Source: Chara braunii (Eukaryota; Streptophyta; Charophyceae; Charales; Characeae). From it: DNA of 31,838 nucleotides. Positions within the stretch are counted from its first letter, which is position 1, and every line of letters starts with the position of its first letter. The notes below the pieces were generated by a model. It was not told the DNA's origin. It worked only from the letters and a program-made list of their open reading frames with translations, and searched no databases. Position numbers and translations under genes: made by a program. Shown in pieces: positions 18,962 through 31,462 of the stretch. The DNA is taken from NCBI GenBank assembly GCA_003427395.1, contig BFEA01000279.1, forward strand, positions 2,008,492 through 2,040,329, read 5' to 3'.

Positions 18962-21264
18962 ATGCCAAGAGGGAAGGGAGGGGNAGGACCAGTGGAAACC
19001 CCTCTGGGGNTGACCAGACAGAGGACGCAGATGAGGACCAGGAGAGAGGACATGCCTCCANTTTTCTAGGGAGGGAACATTGAGTTGTTCCTCATTGAGT
19101 TTCAGAGACATGCATAGGAGTTTGGATGAGATGGAACCAGAATGTTGAGGGAAGTGCGAGGCGCAGANGAGTGGGTAGACCCCATTGCCAACCTTGTCAA
19201 GGAGTCACTGAGCTGGCAGGACTTTGAGAGAAGCATGGAGGGCTTGCACCTGTCGCCAGTAGGGAGAGTTGGACAGCCCATTCGATTTGACTCCACTAAT
19301 CGGGGGAATTTCTTATGACTTATGATCGATATGCAGATGGCCTCAATGTCCCTGGTGAGCAAAGGATGGGGAGATTCCTTATCTACGTGAGGTGGCACAT
19401 CAGATCCTTTATCAGATTTATGGTGACACTTGTTATAAATTGGAGTCACTGCAAGAAGTTGCTGTGGAATTACTATACTCCAGTACGTCAGGCAGGTGAA
19501 AGAAGGAGTCTGGAGAGGAGAAGGAGGGAGCTAGAGGCAGCTGAGAGGACCTTTGAGCAGGGCATGTCATCAGGGACTCAGAGGGAGGGCAAGAGAAAGG
19601 AGCACAGATCCCAAAGGCATGAGAGAGAAGGAGGGTCAGGAGGTCTAGATGTGCCTCCACAACCTGCTCAGACGGATGTGGACTGCCCTATGCCAGACAT
19701 GGAGCCAGACTCGCCCCATGAGCCACAAATATAGGAGCGCAAGGAGGACCAGACTGCCGAGGAAAAAGAACAGGACAGGATTGAGAGAGTAGCAAGAGAG
19801 AAAGAGATCAGAGTCCAGCTCGGGTTGAAGAACTTGGCAGAAATGAATGAGAGGATGCAGCAGGGAGAAGAGTCTGTGGTGGTGAAGGACAAAAGTGGTA
19901 AGGGTGTTTGCACTCAGGAGGAGGATCTTCCCCTACTTTCAGAGGTTTGGGTCAGCTTTGATAAGCTGATGGAGGCTGCGGGGAGGCCTAGAGAGCATCA
20001 TCAGGAGATGGGGGTTAAGTTGGTCTCCACAGCCTTGCTTAGCCTGACGGGCCTCATGAAGGAGGGTTTTGCTACAGCTAAGGCTTCAGACAAGAAGATT
20101 GGAGAGAGATTGACGAAGGTGGCACAGAAAGCCTATGGCTAGAGGATGGATTGGGAGAGAGAGATTGATGCTCTGAAGAAGGAGATGGAAAGGCAGAATA
20201 AGGAAGTGGAGGCAGCAAAGGCAGATATGGTGGAGATCTGGGCAGAGAACGAAGCTATCAGGCAGGTCAATCAGACCCTTAATAAGGTCAATGACGTTCT
20301 GAGGGCCTACTTACAGGTGCAACAGACTTCCTTTCAGGCAAAGGAAGCTGAGTGGGAAAAGAGGATAANGAACCNAGAAGCCAAGTATACANAGTAGGCT
20401 ACAACTGCAGTGGTGGACTGGACAGAGGTCCAAGGGTTTGAGATCAGAAGACATCCTACAAAAGTGACCTTCAAATGGCAGAAGGAAGAAGAGAAAGCGG
20501 ACCTGCAAGAGGGTGAGGAAATTCCCCTGATAGACAAGGAAATGTTGGAACCACAGGAGGCACTAGCTGAGAAGGACTTAGAGGATGAAGAATTTAAGTG
20601 GAGGGTGCCAACTGGTATGACACTTAGACAGGACCCAGCGAGATCAGAGGAGAGGCCACCAACTGAGGCCAGGAGGATTGAAGCAGTTCCACCTACGACT
20701 CATGGAGGGACTGTGGGACAGCAGAAGGTTCAGGAGAGTGTGGGTTAGACCATGGTTGAGGCTGAGTTGAGAGGGGATCTGAACGGGTGTCATGAGTCCA
20801 CCATACCTCAGGATATGCCTCTTGCTGCAAATCTGCGGGATGCATTAGGGTCTTGGGCCACTGGTTCGGGGCCAGAGGGACGAGTCGGCGAGCAGGTGAT
20901 GCAAACANACGACAGAGCANCATNCCCCACTTCCCCAGAGGTTCCACANCANGAGGTCACGAGTAAGGTCACCGCAGTCCCGTCATTTNTACCCTCACAG
21001 GAAGGAGACAAGATGTTCCANAANAAGATTGGCAAATGTTTCTACTGCAAGAAGGGCAANCACCGATCTGACGACTGCCCCAAGAGCCTAAAAGATGAGG
21101 CAAATGGTTTGGTCGTCAGAGAGTCATCTCGAATGTGGAGAGATAGAAATGGAATCCTGGTTCCTAAGACTCGTGATAGAGTGAGGGCGCAATTGTATAG
21201 GCAGCTGCAGNAGGTCATGAGTNATCNGGAGTANGGTTCGTTAATAAGGTCCGGAAAAGTCTAG
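18962..21264 (+). pseudogene. Second Gag-like protein in env position, broken
   Basis: A second structural-type frame follows integrase. The ATG at 18962 begins MPRGKGG. Next comes NIELFLIEFQRHA, then a second similar block FDSTNRGNFL...YDRYADGL, resembling Gag capsid halves. After a frameshift near 19313 one frame runs to 21264: an Arg/Glu-rich segment, a long coiled coil (about 20146-20390, EIDALKKEMERQNKEVEAAK) and a canonical CCHC knuckle CFYCKKGxHRSDDC (21037-21078). In-frame stops are TAG 19067, TAG 19115, TGA 19127, TAG 19732, TAG 20140, TAG 20395 and TAG 20746. No transmembrane segment or signal peptide is visible, so it is not env-like in nature. It could be a captured or duplicated gag, or the relic of another element. 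The Gag assignment rests on pattern recognition. Confidence 0.68.
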
Positions 21265-23229
21265 ATNTAGTATACGCAGAACATCTCCGANTCTCTGACT
21301 GATGGTTGCTTGTATATAGAGGGATACATGGAGGATTGGATCAGACCNATGTACGTCANTGACTTGANNCAGTAATGAGATATTTACCTTCGCATTATAG
21401 ACTTATAATTTNTTTTGTACATAAGATAACANTGAGTGTGATTCTGACTATTTCTCATTTTTTCTTTCCTTTAGTGTGGCGTGGAGTNTTTTTTCTTAAA
21501 TAAAACTTTTGTGTGAGTTTTGATTCCTTTTTCATCAAGAGTGGAGTGACATTCATGTGTGAGTGGTATAAGGAGTGCGNTGAAGGTCGATTTNTAATAC
21601 CTTNATTCTTGTTTGGATACTGTGTTTCCGTATTGGACACTTGNACTCTTTGTATGATACTTTGACTTCTTNGATAAGGACAGGAACCTTTGCCTATTGC
21701 AGGGCCCCACATCCTCTGTGCATACGCGAGTCTCAAATCTTGTTNTTTTCTTTGTTTGCGTGATATATCACACTCATTCTCAGTTTTGTGGACTTGCCCA
21801 TATGAATGATGGTGTGATGAAATGAATATTGTGAAATGAACTGATCTGCACATTCTTCCGTTGTACTTGCGCATCCTTGTCCCAATGACAAGTGAAAACC
21901 AAAATACAGTGGGAGAGAGTGTTCCTCATATTTTTGAGAGAGAGATGATATGATGTATCTTGCAAAGATTTATGGGATGATGAATGGACATGTCACAACN
22001 AAAGTTGTGTCTTTTGTATGACTTAGAANANAGAGAGGGAAGCNCAATGGCCGATTGGACTTTCTTAAAAAAACGAAAATTGTGAGAGCACTCAAAGGAG
22101 ATGCTATAATGATGAAATATTTTTGTGTGTATGTAAGTCTGACGAGGAAAGTCCAAAACTTTTGTGAGAATTATGGATGGAAACTTCTGGCAATTATGAT
22201 AGAGTTCGGAAAAACATTTTGAGAGATGTCCCTAAAAGACGTGTGACCTTACCTACTCTGATCAAAATAAGGGAGACACGACCTTATAGATTTACTGAGG
22301 AAATTGGTGGAATGTTAAAGAAGGCACTATCCCTCCACGTAGTCCCGTGGGAAGTTGGTATGTGATCCTTTGATTGTTCTAAAGGCTTTTGGAAAAGAAA
22401 GTGTCAGACCACAATGAAGTCAGTCTAAGGGACATATATTGTGAGGCCAAGCTAAGGGGCTATATACTTAGCATCGCTGAAGCTGTAGAACCTAACTCCC
22501 AGCGAGGGCCGTTGACCGGCACAACCTGGCAGCGGGACCAGGGCTCACCAAAGGTTAAGTCTTGAAGGGTCGGCCGCCCGGAGAGGCTTAGCTAGAGGGA
22601 AAGTCATTGGGGTCGATTAAGTCAAGAGTCGGGACCCTTTGGGGTGCCAAGATAGGAAGAACTGCTTATCGTTGCGCAACCAACGAGGGCACCATCACTG
22701 TATTACGACGCGGTGGGCCGTAGATTCGGCGTGATCGACCGTTCCGCGGTGGGCCAAGATGGATACCTAAACTCCAGGATGAAAATTCATTATGATTGAA
22801 TATTTCACATGGTAAGCATTACCATTTCGGGACTGCAGGTGCCCCGTATTCGAAAGAGGTCTCGGTTAGGGCCCTCGTCCGAAGTTATAACCCCGTACGT
22901 GGGACGATGACTAAACAGGACACCCAACGATCAGCTGGCGGATGTCTACGACAAAGGCAGAGGACTATCAACCTACTACATGGGAGCGGGTATTACGCTG
23001 TAGTACGGAACAGAGTATCCCCAAACNCCGAGGCCAGGACGTGGGAGACCCAGGTTAGAACCCTGACAGTGGAACGGCGTGACGGGANCAGATTGATAAG
23101 AATACCACAAACGGAGTCGAGTCGGCTAATCGGATTGGTTAATTCCTCGTTAGCAGTTGAGATTTTGATTGCTTATAGCTTTTGATTGATCAACGCAATG
23201 GGGACGTCGCTTAATAAGGTCCCAAAAAC
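21265..23229. other. Non-coding region before the 3' LTR
   Basis: Nearly 2 kb without a recognised gene. The left part (21380-22160) is AT-rich with many N bases; the right part (22440-23200) is GC-richer and has a duplicated CGCGGTGGGCC (22709-22719 and 22745-22755). No obvious polypurine tract adjoins the 3' LTR: the bases before 23230 read AAGGTCCCAAAAAC. The short open frames here have no recognisable features. Confidence 0.6.
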
Positions 23230-23943
23230 TGTCGGCCCGAATACCCTTACAAGGGTATTTGAGCGCGTTTTTGCAGCTTGCAGGAAGTACGTTCTTTGAC
23301 GATATCTAGGAGCGTATCTCATTTTCGTGCGGCCACAACCAATTCTCAGGGATTGGGAGTGACACACACTTTTGAGTTGACTAGAGAGTGTGTGAGCGTG
23401 TACTTTGTGGGCACGCATTAGCTTGACCGAACAACTGATCAATGTAAACTATGAGACACCGATAGAGCAAGAAAGTGCTAGGTTAGAATCTTAAATAAAG
23501 TCGCAACCTCGCACGCACGGGCGAAGTTGCGGGTGATGTAAAGTTCACCAGGGTAGGTTGTGACTAAGGAAGGATATTGTCTGACTTACTAAGAGACCGA
23601 CATTTCGGGTCCGCACAGTGTGAAGTTACGCAGGCACTAGGTTGACCGTGCGCCATCAATAGTAGAAGTCGTCGCCAAAGCCAGGTAAGGATGGCACAAA
23701 CTAGAGTGAGGGCCGAGTTTTTCCAGGGTGGAGACGGTAAAAGAGCGGCCTTTCAGAGAAAGAGGCAGCGTGGGGAAGCATCAGCGGTTGGCTGTGACAA
23801 TGCGGGACTATGTGCACGGCGGGCCAAGTAAAAGCCTGCCCCAAGCTGGCACATCATGCGTGCGGGGTCATGGATCTAAAGGACAGACCAATGCACGACC
23901 TTGGTGCACTTTTTTCAGGCCCAGGCATGCGGCAATTACTCTT

Positions 23944-23950
23944 TATATAG
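23944..23950 (+). promoter_or_regulatory. TATA-box candidate of the 3' LTR
   Basis: TATATAG, the counterpart of 2030-2036, with identical flanks CTTTATATAGAGAG. Confidence 0.48.
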
Positions 23951-26900
23951 AGAGCTGCGCCTGCTACAACCAGGCTTGGGCTTAGCCCTATTGGTTATAA
24001 CACTAGACCTTCAACCTATGGATCCCGGGATCGAGGCCAGCAGCCAGCAGCCAGCATTCGAGGAGCGGAGGAGCGCTACGGAGCAAACTGAGGGATCGAG
24101 GGTCCTGCGGGACTATCCCCCTTAGTTTTGCTGGGGGATCCGACCGTGGGCCCGCGGGGCAGGACCGAGGACCAAATGTCAACGGTTCTATCCATTTTTT
24201 TTTTTACTTATTTTTTAAATTTATTAATACTTTTTTTTTTTTTTTTTAGCTTTATTTTTCTTACTTTTTATTTTTAGTCTAACTTGGAACAAGGTCCGGT
24301 ACCGGTCGTAGACCCGAGAGCCTAGTTCAATGGATACACCCACAAATTATACAATACAGGCCTGTGTTCGGATCCAGACGGTGGTACTCGGTGAGAAGAG
24401 CCGAGTGTTTCTGAGTTGCTTAGGCCCGGTCAACTCAATAGTGATACCCCAAAATCGTGACTCGGCCGCGGTCCTTCGGGACATCCGTTAAAATTGGAAT
24501 GATACGGAGAAGAGTAACATGACTCGTGCACTTAGGACGACGTGCTGGCTTGTGCGAGCGAAGTCAATTGGTACAGGCCCGACTATAAAGCTTTTTCAAC
24601 CCAACGATAATCGGGCTGCTAGTTCATACGGGCTTCCGAAGAGGTTTTTCGAAATCGTTGGGTGAGCAATGAGGAAGACCAGGAGTGCTGTGCTAATCAG
24701 ATGAAGACCGAAAAAAAGAAGGGGAAGGGCACGAGGAGATGACGAGGAGGAGAGAGAGGGAGAATCGGTGGCTAGCGACAGAGATGAGGGACGCATACCT
24801 GCCCATGCAGTTGCTCGTGGGCGATTTCTGTTAGTACGAGGTCGAGCATACCTTCCGCGCGTGTAAGAAACGTGCAAGCCAAGTAAAGGAATATGCCGAC
24901 GAATCTTCTCCTTTTCTAACGAGAGATTCATTCTCTCTTTGCACATTAGACCGGTGGGGAGCGGGGTCGCTCACCTTCGTCGTGGCGATCATCCGTTGTG
25001 ATCGTCCTCCTCATCGGTAGAACTGCTGCTGCTCAGGATCGTGNATNTCNTGCTATTCTGGTGGTCGCTGTGCTCGACAGTAGGCCAACATCTTCCCATG
25101 TTCTTACCGAAGATTCACGATCGTGAAAGCCTGGGGCATGTGGGNCAAGCGACGATTGAGCGCAGANGCTACTGATGCGATCANGGGACAAAGGAAGAGT
25201 GGGNGCTTACCTATGAGTGAACCGCCCCAATGATCGGGCAGACGCGTGCGGAGGGTAGAAGTCGTGTGCAGGGGAGTTGAGGGAGAAGAAGGATAGGAAN
25301 GATGGCGGGAAGTGGAGTTNGAAGGAGTAGAGGGAGGAAGGAATGAAGGACACNGAGAGGAAATGANAGTGAGAACCTTACCTCAGTAAGCTAGTCATGT
25401 GGGTCGAGCCAAGNTACGGGCTGCGGGTGAAGATATGCATTGACATGACACAAGGAGTNNCAATGCACCTGANCGCATTCTAANGGAAAATTCNTGCGAT
25501 TTTGCTTATTCTTCCGATGGGAGTATCGTGAGGCCAGCCCGAAGTTGGGTGCTCACCTGGTGGTCGATGCGATGTTCATCCTATCAATGGAAATACCCCA
25601 TTCCAGTTCCTCGACGTGCGCGACAGAACTAGCGATGCGGGGTAAAACGGGAGTCAAACTATTTTTGGTTGTTTTGTCAAGCCTTTCATCTCCACGGTGG
25701 TCATCATTGAGGTCGCCAATCATAGTCTGCACCTCATTCGAACGATCGTCGTGATTACCGAACCTGCTCGATGACCACTGTGGTCACTCTCCGTGTCTTG
25801 ATCGAGGTGCTCCCTATCTCGCTGAAGCGGTGAGTAGATGCCAGCCATGCGTAAGTAGAAGAGTGGAGGGGAGGACCTACGTACAAAGTAAGCAGCGAAG
25901 CAAGTTCAGACGATAGCGCGACTGCGGGCAATACGATCTCCATATTCTTCCGGAAAAACCACTCAGAGAGAGAAAGGAGGTATAGATCGGGACAAGGGAG
26001 GCAGCAACAAAACTAGAGGCTTACCTGCTGACCGGTGCGTTGGCATCTTGACGGAAGTAGTTTCTCCAGGCGCAAGTGGCGGAGAAAGCAGTGTATATTT
26101 CCATAATTCCAGCCCCGAAACCTCCGTGGAAATTACTACGATCGTAATGATCGTTCTTTGAGTTTCACGATCGGGTGGTCACTACGCAGTCTTCATTTCA
26201 AACTTCAGTGTTGTCATTGCACTCATCAACGGGCAATGTGCTTAACCACGATCTAGCAGAAGACTCGACCGGCCAGAGCAAGGGCGGCGGGCGCAACAAA
26301 GGAGTTGCAGTCAAAGACAGTGTCGCCAAATGCTCGAAGCTTGAGTGACGCAATTGTTGCTGAGATTAGGCAGAAGGGAGTACATGAGGTAGAGTGGGAG
26401 CTGAAAAGGGAGTCGGAGAGGAAACGAATGGTGGGGAAGCCAAGGAGGGAGCACTGCCACATTCAAATTTTGCTAACTAAGGCGGTCCCTTCGTCGATTT
26501 GATGGCCTGTATTCCGTCGCCTTCGCTTGTTACAGACTGCGACCTCCCTTTGGAGCTGCTGAAGGTACCAAGCAGTTGATATTGAAGGGCATGTGAGACG
26601 ACTGAGTATTCTGTGACCGGGGGTACTAATACTTGCTATGATTGATGATCTAATTTGAGGGGACGACTGCTGCAGTCAGGGGGTTATACCAGTCACTGGT
26701 ATATCGTACCCTGCTTATTGAACAACGTGATCGACTGTGCATTCCACAGTGGAATCAGGGAAACTGCTAATACGGGGTGCCTTTTGACGATCAACTGATA
26801 GACTTCTATTGAATCAATTGTGGTGAAGACCCGGGTAGCTTCCGTACTGAGACCCTGCTGCGCCTTGTTTACAACTGAGGTTGCTGGTTTCCTGCTGTGT

Positions 26901-28524
26901 ATGGTTACGACAGCCAAAGCAGTAACTGCTCCAAGCTTCCTACCGCTGGTGACTTCCATCTAGTACTGGTGCCTTGGGTTGCTGTAGACAAGGGTAGTTG
27001 GGGCCACGACATCTCGATGCTGAGGAGTTGCTGCTGTTGAGAGGTCACTGACCGAACTTGGCCAGGTGCAGTTAAGATTGTGCCATCACCGCATTCACCA
27101 TTTCGTCACATCTTGCTAAGCCATCTGCTACTCCTGGTTGTGATACTGTAACTAATACATTGCTAGGTTGGGGGTTTTGAATACCGTTATTGCATGCTAC
27201 CGCCGGTGCTGTACACTTTGCGGGGTCCTGCTACGTTTTCACCGTGCACTACTGTTGAGCAGGACGTAGTTCGTTGCTATAAGCCACTACTACTGTTGTT
27301 ACAATAATAACGGGGTGATCGAGACCTACGCGCTACGGTTTGGCCTGCATCTAAGTTGGGCAAGGGGTGTGCTCTGGGTAGAACGTGGGCCTTCTTGGCT
27401 AAGTGGCCGCGGGCTGGTTTGAGAAGGTCGAGGCTGCGATCTAAAGGTTGGCCTAGGTGACACACTGCTGCAGTAGGGGGACTATTGTGGTATTTGCAAG
27501 TTGTTGGTGTATTTGGGTGCTGCTAATAGGAGTGTGTTTCAAACAACTATTGTTATCTCTACTCTGCTACGATGGTTTTGCCTGCATTTTGTTGGTGGGT
27601 TGCTGTTAGTCTGAGGTACTGTTGGAAGCCTATACCTTGAGTTGACTTTTGAGAAGGCTTGCTGTAGCATCTTCAAGGGCTATTTCTGGGTTTTACTCAA
27701 ACACAAGCTAAGTGTTGTGGTACCCTTGTTGAGCTTCTGTTGTGCCGTCTGTTGTGCGTCCTGTACTCCGCCGTAGTCTCATTGACGGGGCTGTGCACAG
27801 GGTACGCATGACTGTGGGATCAGAGGGCTGAGTAACCCCTGCACGGGGCCATTGCTGTGGTATTGGAGGTCTGTTTGGGGACTGGAGTGTTGCATTCCAA
27901 CTGTGGTTTTGACCATCTTCTGTTGCGTTTCCTGACCATCATTGCGGGGCCCTCAAGAGTGGAAGACTTCAAGGCAGTCTCCCACGAGTCTGAGCGCACC
28001 CCTCCAGTATCTGAGAGTCTTAATGTTTCTTTCACTGTAATTCTTACTTTCAGTCTAGTCCTTTGGTTCCGAGAGAAAGGCGACAGGCGGGTTTGAAACC
28101 TGTAATCCGCGCCAAGGCCTCTCTGGGAGGTTCGCCCCACCGATTGCGGGAGCTCTGCCGGAACCCAGATGAGGTTCTGGAGGTAGGGAACTTCAGGTAT
28201 AACTTTCGTCTAACGCGTGTGATCCCTTCCCTTAGTTACACTATCCCTTTGGTTTATCTGGGAATATAACTTTGGAAGATTATTACTTTTTTTTTTTTGT
28301 TATATATGTTAGGACATGCTCTGTGAAAGGTTAAATAAACAAGTATATGTGAAAAGTCAGATAGTATTACTTTGAGTAAGTTCAGAAAGAATGAATTAGG
28401 GGAAGGTGGGATGAAGATCTTTTGCATGCGTTTGACTGGGTCAACCCAAGGCTGAATCCCTCTAGGTTGAGTGGGTTCAGTGCTGTGTTTTATTTATGTT
28501 TGCTAGGCTGATGGCATGACCTTT

Positions 28525-29700
28525 TTGGACTGGGTCTATCCTAAGTTGGACGGACCAGTCGCTGTTTCTTTTCTGGGGTTTCTGAGCAGGAGGACGGGCA
28601 CCCTAAGTTGGGAAGGCTCAGAATCCTGATGTTTCTTTTTTTTGGGATGCTGAAAGCAGAACTGAGGATATTCTAAGTTGCGTATACCCGGTTCTGTGTG
28701 TGTTTCTTCTGAGGGGAACAAAGACATAAAACTAAGTGTACCCCTTAGTTGGGGCGGCTTAACCATAAGCCATGAACTTAATGGTCAACCAGAGTATAAA
28801 TTTGATACATATTATACGAACTTATATCATCTGACAGACCGCGCGCCCTAAGTTGGGAAAACAAGTCAGTAAGTCAGGTAGAACAAAATGAGACGAGAGA
28901 CAATTGAAGAATATAAAGTGAAGGTAACCCGGGCAGACTGAGCGTACCCTTAATTTAGGGCGGTTCAGTCTTATGCTCGTGATAATATAAAGGAGCAGAG
29001 AGTTAGTAGAAATCTTCTTTTATTTTCCCTTTTAAACACAAGGCAGGGTTGGATGTNTCCCTAAGTTGGGTAGGTCTGATCATCTGCCTAAGANGAAANA
29101 AAATNATTAAGTTCGTACAAAAATATTNGTGNTTGTTTGAACTGTCGTTGCAGAGGNTAAGCGTACCCTTAAGTTAGGGCGGCTTAGTCATACGTCATTT
29201 GTACTTTGTTCAGGCAGATCAGGCGTACCCTTAAGTTAGGGCAGTCTGGTCACTTTTGCCTTATTGTAACTTAAACTGTTTAGGCTAACTAGGCGTACCC
29301 CTAAGTTGGGGCGGCCTAGCAATATGCTCTTGTCATTGATGTTATGTAGGTTGGACGTACCCTTAAGTTAGGGCGGTCCGACCTTTTGTCGTTCGTACTT
29401 GTTTTAGGCAGGTTAGGCACACCCCTAAGTTGGGGCAGCCTAATCCTATGCCCTACGTAACTTTGTCTAGAGCTGACTAGGCATACCCTTAAGTTAGGGT
29501 AATTTAGTTTTATGCTTCATGTCGTCAGTTAAGCAGAAGCCAGACGTACCCTTAAGTTAGCGCGGTCTGGTCATATGTTTTATGACTAGAGTCGATGCTG
29601 TGTTGGACATACCCTTAAGTTAGGGTAGTCCAGTTGTGCGTACTTTTACTTGTTTATTTAGGCAGGTTGGACAGACCCTTAGGTTATGGCATTGTCTGAT
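28525..29700 (+). repeat. Hairpin array in the 3' LTR (about 16 units, one orientation)
   Basis: All units run the same way, from CCTAAGTTG-type cores near 28541, 28604, 28673 and 28738 through CCCTTAAGTTAGGG-type cores to about 29695. Arms pair unit by unit: AGGTTGGAC with GTCCGACCT (29348-29384), GCCAGAC with GTCTGGT (29539-29571), CTGAGC with GCTCAG (around 28586-28620). Some units pair better here than in the 5' LTR: GCCAGAC/GTCTGGT has one wobble, against three in its 5' counterpart GTCAGAC/GTTTGGT (8435-8467). The unbroken order supports this LTR as the ancestral arrangement. Confidence 0.82.
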
Positions 29701-31462
29701 CATATGCCATAAGCAAGGGGGACATACAAAGAGAGAAGAACTGAGTGATCTAACGAACTACTTGCGTTAAACTGATGTGGGATTGTGAGAGATGTTTGTT
29801 TATGCATGTTGGTGGACTCTCACTGTGGGGCGTCTTTTCGATATGTTAGCCGCTTAGATGCTCGCCGAGTGCTGGAGCCATAGGTAGATGAGATGGATGA
29901 TGAGAGGGAGAGCTAGGGATAAAGATAGGACTGACCTTACTTGAAGTCAGAGTTGACGGTAGCTCACGATACCATTTTCTGAAAGGAGGTCGTGTAAACT
30001 ATCTTCAATCCTAACTATCAAGCAAGTGTCAGAAGTTCGTCCCAAGTATGGCTTTGCATTGTCTTTCTGTTTTCAGCTTTGTATAAATTTTGGCAGCCTC
30101 CTGTTCCTACGGAAAGCGCTGTCGAAATTTCTACAGATCTGAAAGACTTAGTCATTTTTAGACTCTTAAAAATTGTGAGAAGGCACTTTTGCTAAGGGAA
30201 GCGCTGCCGAAATTTCGTAGAATTTGAGGAGTTAGAATATTTTTAGCTAGGAGTTACTTGGCAAATCCAATCTGAAGAGAGGAGATGCTCAGTGACTTGG
30301 TACTAGTACGGGGAACTGACAATGAGATTAGTAGAGGAGATAGGTTACGAATTGGGAAGCACTCTTCTTTTGGCATGGACATATTAGTGGTTTTTTTTTT
30401 GTCTGTACTGTAATGCAGGTTTCCGTATTTCGCTTGAAGGCTTGACTGGTTCGGCCTGATCCTTTGAAAGATCACTGTTTTGTTATCACTGATAATAAGT
30501 CGGTTGCCGATTCGTCGGTTTACGACTCGACTCTCCTGGTTTTTTTGCCTCTCAACCTAAGGCATTGACTCTTGCTGGGTTTCTATGTTTTCTTGGGTTT
30601 TCACCCAGATTCTTTATAAATGGTCATTTCTTAAAGACTGAGTACCTTTGTTAAGGAATGGTGGGAAAAAGGATTGAGCTTGTGTGCATAAGGCATGGTG
30701 TGAGCTGCAGAAGGCTGAAAAGTTGACTCTTTTAGTGTGTGCGATGTCATTTGAATGCTGTGTGTATAATCGCAGTTATGTGTGGAGAAATCTCGATTGA
30801 GTCTTGGTGAATGTTTTTTTTTTAATCCAGATGGGCAAACCACACAACTGTCGTGAGAGTGAACTACCACACAACTCTTTATTTTGATTGTGATTGCCTT
30901 TTTCTTTGTCCTGATATTGTGAGAGTTAACGTAGGCATACGGGGCTATGCGACCATATGCCCACATCGTCCTTCTCCTCGTTGGTTTAATTGATCGGACA
31001 TTAGTNCGGAGCCTAGAATTCGAGGTCCTTCTCNAGGACATCCCANGTCCCTCTTCTTTCTTTAAGGCGGTGTGTCCTACCAAATGAGCACTCNNACCTT
31101 TTTTGNGGGGGGCANACTGGGACTCCTTCACCTTTAAAAAAAAACTTATCTGTGTTTTCTTCTGATAACGTTATTGTTTTCTTTCTTCTCCTTGTTTTAA
31201 TTTTATTTTGGTGGAACGATAAAGTTTCGAGCGGAAGGATTAGCGTGTCGCTGGTGGTGCGCCGGACAACTCACCACCGCTCCGAACTCCTTCCTGCCCT
31301 AGGGACCATCTTACCCTGCACCCTTTGGGACACCTCAGGGTGCAGAAGATGGTAAGGCCCTCAGGTCACCTTTGCACTCGCTAAAGGTTTTCCCCCTTCA
31401 GCGCGCGCTTCAGCCAACGCCCGAGCGTCGAGAACGACCCCATGGATCAGATAAGGCCACTA

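Larger units (their letters stand above)
1316..31462 (+). mobile_element. Giant Ty3/gypsy-type LTR retrotransposon, degenerate
   Basis: The element has two long direct repeats (1316-11723 and 23230-31462 or beyond), a tRNA-Asp primer-binding site right after the first, and gag-protease-RT-RNase H-integrase in that order between them. RT and RNase H before integrase is the Ty3/gypsy order. Internal DNA is about 11.5 kb, LTRs about 10.4 kb (about 9.6 kb without later insertions), so the total exceeds 30 kb. A five-base terminal inverted repeat (TGTCG...CGACA) marks the 5' LTR. A second Gag-like frame follows integrase. All coding parts carry stops or frameshifts, so the copy is not autonomous as read. 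The 3' end is truncated or interrupted, so a target-site duplication (expected GCCGT, from 1311-1315) cannot be checked. Confidence 0.93.
23230..31462 (+). repeat. 3' LTR, truncated or interrupted at its 3' end
   Basis: It starts with the same TGTCGG as the 5' LTR and follows it to about 31462 (shared CAGATAAGGCCACT), after which the sequences have nothing in common. The expected remaining 1.36 kb is not in the window. It lacks both MITE-like insertions of the 5' LTR and has the middle 3.1 kb (25646-28771) in the opposite orientation, which looks ancestral. By eye, divergence from the 5' LTR varies from about 2% near 24600-24950 to about 6% elsewhere. N bases cluster at 25044-25493, 29057-29156 and 31006-31116. 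No gene recognised. Confidence 0.9.

Noticed and set aside
18962-21264. Second Gag-like frame considered as an envelope protein
   Set aside because: No signal peptide, transmembrane segment or glycoprotein features; instead it has a coiled coil and a CCHC knuckle.
12132-21264. TAG as a reassigned or suppressed sense codon
   Set aside because: TGA, TAA and several frameshifts occur in the same genes, so ordinary decay explains the stops better.
26693-26959. 88-codon minus-strand frame in the 3' LTR
   Set aside because: The equivalent frame in the 5' LTR (from 5949) is interrupted by a TAG, so there is no sign of preservation.
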